Shown here: piece by piece, positions 63,574 to 64,000 of the stretch
Position numbering within the stretch: the stretch's first letter is position 1
Layout of the letters: every line of letters starts with the position of its first letter
Assembly (NCBI GenBank): GCA_013399695.1
Contig: VXAU01000197.1
Location: forward strand, 3,870,557 to 3,934,556
From: Formicarius rufipectus
Taxonomy: Eukaryota; Chordata; Aves; Passeriformes; Formicariidae
Length of the DNA: 64,000 nucleotides
Direction: 5' to 3'
Notes under the pieces: model-generated
What the model saw: only the letters and a program-made list of their open reading frames with translations
What the model was told of the DNA's origin: nothing
Databases searched by the model: none
Made by a program: the position numbers and the translations under genes

Positions 63574-63950
63574 ATCCCCTGCACAGTTGCAAGGCTACCA
63601 GCTGAGTTTTGAGTTCAGTGTTGGGGTACCAAATGTACAGAGCTGCACATGTTCCTGGGGACTGTGTATTTACAGCGAGGACTGATGGCAGGGAGCAGCA
63701 GTGATTTAACTCTATTCCCTTTTCTGACAATAGGACTGGGGGTTTGAATCCAGTGCAATGCAGAGCACATCTGAAATATCCCACGCTGCACATTTAATGG
63801 CACTGATGACTGAACTCGACATCCAGCTTGCCAGAAGCTGCTTGTTTGGTACAGACATGGTGCACTTGGAAATGTCATTCCTGATTCTGTGCTGTGCTGG
63901 CAGTAAGGGGCAGATCTGTGCCCTCGGTGCCCTGGTGCACAGTGATTAGA

Positions 63951-63962
63951 TGTGTGTGTGTG
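63951..63962. repeat. (TG)6 microsatellite
   Basis: A short pure TG run in intronic sequence near the window end. Confidence 0.85.
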
Positions 63963-64000
63963 ACTCAGAGGAAGCTGTCTTAGCTGTTCGCTGATGTCAA

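Larger units (their letters stand above)
61584..64000 (+). other. Downstream intron, last part: no exon recognised
   Basis: No exon is recognisable. The stretch contains a 10-bp perfect hairpin at 61827-61850, three consecutive small hairpins at 63521-63573, a degenerate CR1-end-like CACAGAATCC word near 62094, and a short TG repeat at 63951-63962. Confidence 0.5.

Noticed and set aside
1..64000. CRISPR array, operon, prophage or plasmid-type system
   Set aside because: No regularly spaced direct repeats, no dense co-directional genes and no bacterial signals; the sequence is vertebrate intronic DNA.

Overview
The window looks like bird genomic DNA. It contains truncated CR1 LINE copies, including one with the (ATTCTGTG)-type 3' end typical of avian CR1, and many A/T homopolymers. 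Open reading frames are short and dispersed, and there is no operon-like packing. Nearly everything is non-coding, and I found no bacterial, plasmid or phage-like organisation.

The only coding segment I can support is one 144-bp internal exon on the + strand at 37436-37579. It has a pyrimidine tract plus AG in front and a GT donor behind, and it encodes 48 residues that I recognise as part of the TMEM132 family ectodomain. Among the paralogues it resembles TMEM132C most, with TMEM132D second. I did not find the preceding or following TMEM132 exon. At least 37.4 kb before it and 26.4 kb after it therefore belong to two very large introns, which fits the giant introns of TMEM132 genes.

Layout: 1-37435 is upstream intron, with simple repeats, a short CR1 3' end (about 21.7 kb), a longer 5'-truncated CR1 (about 26.3-26.9 kb), a 22-A tract (23.6 kb), several hairpin-forming inverted repeats, and A/T-rich stretches that look like candidate conserved enhancers. 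37580-64000 is downstream intron. It holds an RTE-clade-like retroelement derivative with a (ATG)n tail at about 44.8-45.3 kb, preceded by an LTR-like or pyrimidine-rich tract. It also holds a decayed CR1 reverse-transcriptase fragment with a recognisable FADD box (about 54.7-55.0 kb), a minus-strand CR1 3' end (about 61.3-61.6 kb), and a group of short perfect hairpins in the last 3 kb.

I see no convincing new gene system. The most noteworthy items are the RTE-like element, which joins a 5' module to a 3' tail and apparently lacks the coding body, the perfect inverted repeats, and the candidate regulatory islands in the TMEM132 introns. Conservation and repeat classification were judged by eye and memory only; no search was run.
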